Shown here: positions 35,521 through 36,485 of the stretch, in pieces | Layout: each line of letters opens with the position of its first letter | Numbering within the stretch: position 1 is the stretch's first letter | Source: Pelolinea sp. | GTDB lineage: Bacteria; Chloroflexota; Anaerolineae; Anaerolineales; Anaerolineaceae | Reading direction: 5' to 3' | DNA length: 36,485 nucleotides | Assembly: GCA_012797975.1 (NCBI GenBank) | Contig: JAAZOD010000033.1 | Coordinates: 1 to 36,485, forward strand | Notes under the pieces: model-generated | Database searches by the model: none | The model's input: the letters and a program-made list of their open reading frames with translations, nothing else | Told to the model about the DNA's origin: nothing | Position numbers and translations under genes: made by a program

Positions 35521-36485
35521 AAATAGGTAGGAAATGATCATTCCGAATCGCAGTCACCAATGTAGAAATCTTCACACCGCTGAAGTAATCAGGGCGTGGC
35601 CTTGTGGGTGGAAACATGTAGTACGCCTGCTGGTCTCTGAGTATCCCACGGCGGAGGGTGGTGGTTTTTGCGTTTTCCGGTGCATAGAGAATGCGCGCCC
35701 GGATGACCTCGAACGAGTAACCCCGGCCCATGCGGTTCGCCAGCTTCATCAGGCCGTTGAGGGATTCGGTGTAAGCATTGGTGGCCTGGTGGTCGAAGTA
35801 AGCGAAAATCTCATTCCGCCAGTTCTGCATTGCAGTAAGAAGAGGCCGGAAGGCAAACAGCCCATCAGCGGGGATTTTGGTTTGCCAATTGGCATATTGC
35901 TTTTCGGCCTCTTTCCGGTCTTTGAGTTCCCAAATATCGTACAGTTCCTCTTTGAGTTCGTAAGTCTCTTTGAGAAGCGGGAAGGAGCCAAGCCAGGAAT
36001 CCAGCAAGATCAGGTCTTTCGCTTCCAGGTCTCTTTTCCTTCTGAGAAGGATAAAACGGTCGTGCATGAGCTGGCGGCGCTGGCGATCAGAGAGATCCGC
36101 TCGAACGTCCTTCCGAACGGCTTCCAGCGCATCACTCGCCATCCTGATGAAGTGGAACTTGTCCACCACCACCTGTGCTTTTGGAAGATGTTCATTCACG
36201 ATTTCTTTGTAAGGCGTCCACATATCCATGCAGACGAGTTCAACGCGTTCCTTTTCAGGCAGCTTCTTGAAGAACTTAACCACCTCCACCTTCTTCCTGT
36301 TTGGAATGAGATCGAGAATACAGCGATCCTTGACGTTGCTGAATACTCCACGATACCCACCGGCGATCTTAAGCTCATCGATGCCCAGCCAGTAAGGAGC
36401 CAGAATAACCCGTTTCTTTTCCTCGCGCTCCACGTACTCATTGAAAACGTTGCGGATTGTCTTCTCATCTACCCCGATTTCAGCA
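35501..36485 (-). CDS. ISL3-family transposase, C-terminal part (continues into 485-1)
   Basis: This is the rest of the transposase; bases 36345-36485 duplicate 1-141. In joined numbering it supplies Asp202 (VCMDMWTPYKE) and Glu355 (NAYTESLNGLMK), completing the D151-D202-E355 triad of ISL3 (DDE_Tnp_ISL3) enzymes. All three acidic residues and the full C-terminal helical region are present, so the enzyme looks active. The stop codon (35501-35503) lies inside the left inverted repeat of the element, as in compact IS elements. The gene opposes the phage late genes on both sides. Confidence 0.93.
   Translation of the reverse strand, partial: AEIGVDEKTIRNVFNEYVEREEKKRVILAPYWLGIDELKIAGGYRGVFSNVKDRCILDLIPNRKKVEVVKFFKKLPEKERVELVCMDMWTPYKEIVNEHLPKAQVVVDKFHFIRMASDALEAVRKDVRADLSDRQRRQLMHDRFILLRRKRDLEAKDLILLDSWLGSFPLLKETYELKEELYDIWELKDRKEAEKQYANWQTKIPADGLFAFRPLLTAMQNWRNEIFAYFDHQATNAYTESLNGLMKLANRMGRGYSFEVIRARILYAPENAKTTTLRRGILRDQQAYYMFPPTRPRPDYFSGVKISTLVTAIRNDHFLPISTCYSE
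36345..36485. repeat. 141-bp exact copy of the window start (circularisation overlap)
   Basis: Bases 36345-36485 are identical to 1-141. The identity covers exactly the window ends, and the transposase frame is continuous across the join. The length equals the largest default k-mer of a common metagenome assembler (MEGAHIT, 141), which is how circular contigs usually appear. Best read as one sequence counted twice, giving a circle of 36344 bp, rather than two IS copies. Confidence 0.9.

Larger units (their letters stand above)
35499..36485 (-). mobile_element. ISL3-family element, left portion
   Basis: The left portion runs from the inverted repeat at 35499 into the transposase. GGCT at the tip is typical of ISL3-family ends. 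The element interrupts a reading frame that starts at 35463 just after the coat gene, so it sits inside the late operon in the opposite orientation. Confidence 0.8.

Noticed and set aside
36345-36485. Second IS copy or packaged terminal repeat
   Set aside because: The repeat ends exactly at the window edges and the transposase is complete only once across the join, so an assembly overlap of a circle is simpler.

Overview
The window looks like one complete, circularised genome of a temperate, tailed siphovirus-like phage, about 36.3 kb. The last 141 bases (36345-36485) repeat bases 1-141 exactly. A transposase gene cut by the two window ends reads as one uninterrupted 442-codon frame when the ends are joined, so the repeat is best explained as an assembly overlap of a circle. 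The standard bacterial code fits throughout. The host is bacterial and has peptidoglycan (GH25 lysin). The style of the early genes and a widespread chromosomal REP-like repeat at 4083-4123 make an environmental anaerobe such as a Chloroflexota host plausible, but this is weak inference.

Layout. (1) 35499-36344 joined to 1-1586: an ISL3-family insertion sequence with its transposase and an upstream cargo operon of small genes on the minus strand, sitting inside the late operon between the major capsid gene and the connector gene. (2) 1587-13658, plus: remnant of an SGNH-hydrolase gene, connector, neck and tail-completion proteins, tail tube, a -1 frameshifted pair of tail chaperones, tape measure, tail-tip proteins, GH25 endolysin, metallophosphoesterase and a small helix-turn-helix protein. 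(3) 13659-14205: a non-coding region with a tRNA-like gene, a candidate small RNA complementary to parts of it, terminator-like hairpins and repeated operator-like motifs. (4) 14206-17716, minus: lysogeny module with large serine recombinase, two related zinc-motif membrane proteins, a stand-alone HIRAN protein and a Cro/CI-type repressor. (5) 17826-27444, plus: early/replication module with ribbon-helix-helix regulator, structured leaders, a replication protein ending in a DnaA domain I-like region, a ParB-like protein, a minimal family X polymerase-like nucleotidyltransferase, many small zinc-ribbon genes, a VRR-NUC nuclease, SSB and a LuxR-type HTH. (6) 27665-35366, plus: holin, HNH nuclease, terminase subunits, a DUF115/MptE-like protein, portal, ClpP-type protease, scaffold-like protein and coat protein.

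The late operon would run from the holin through packaging, head and tail genes to about 13700. The IS lies across it in the opposite orientation and is linked to truncated reading frames on both sides, so the phage may be damaged or may tolerate the element. The least expected features are the ISL3 element with nested right ends and a cargo operon, the tRNA-like/small-RNA locus, the minimal PolX-like protein, the DnaA-like domain in the replication protein, and the structured early leaders.
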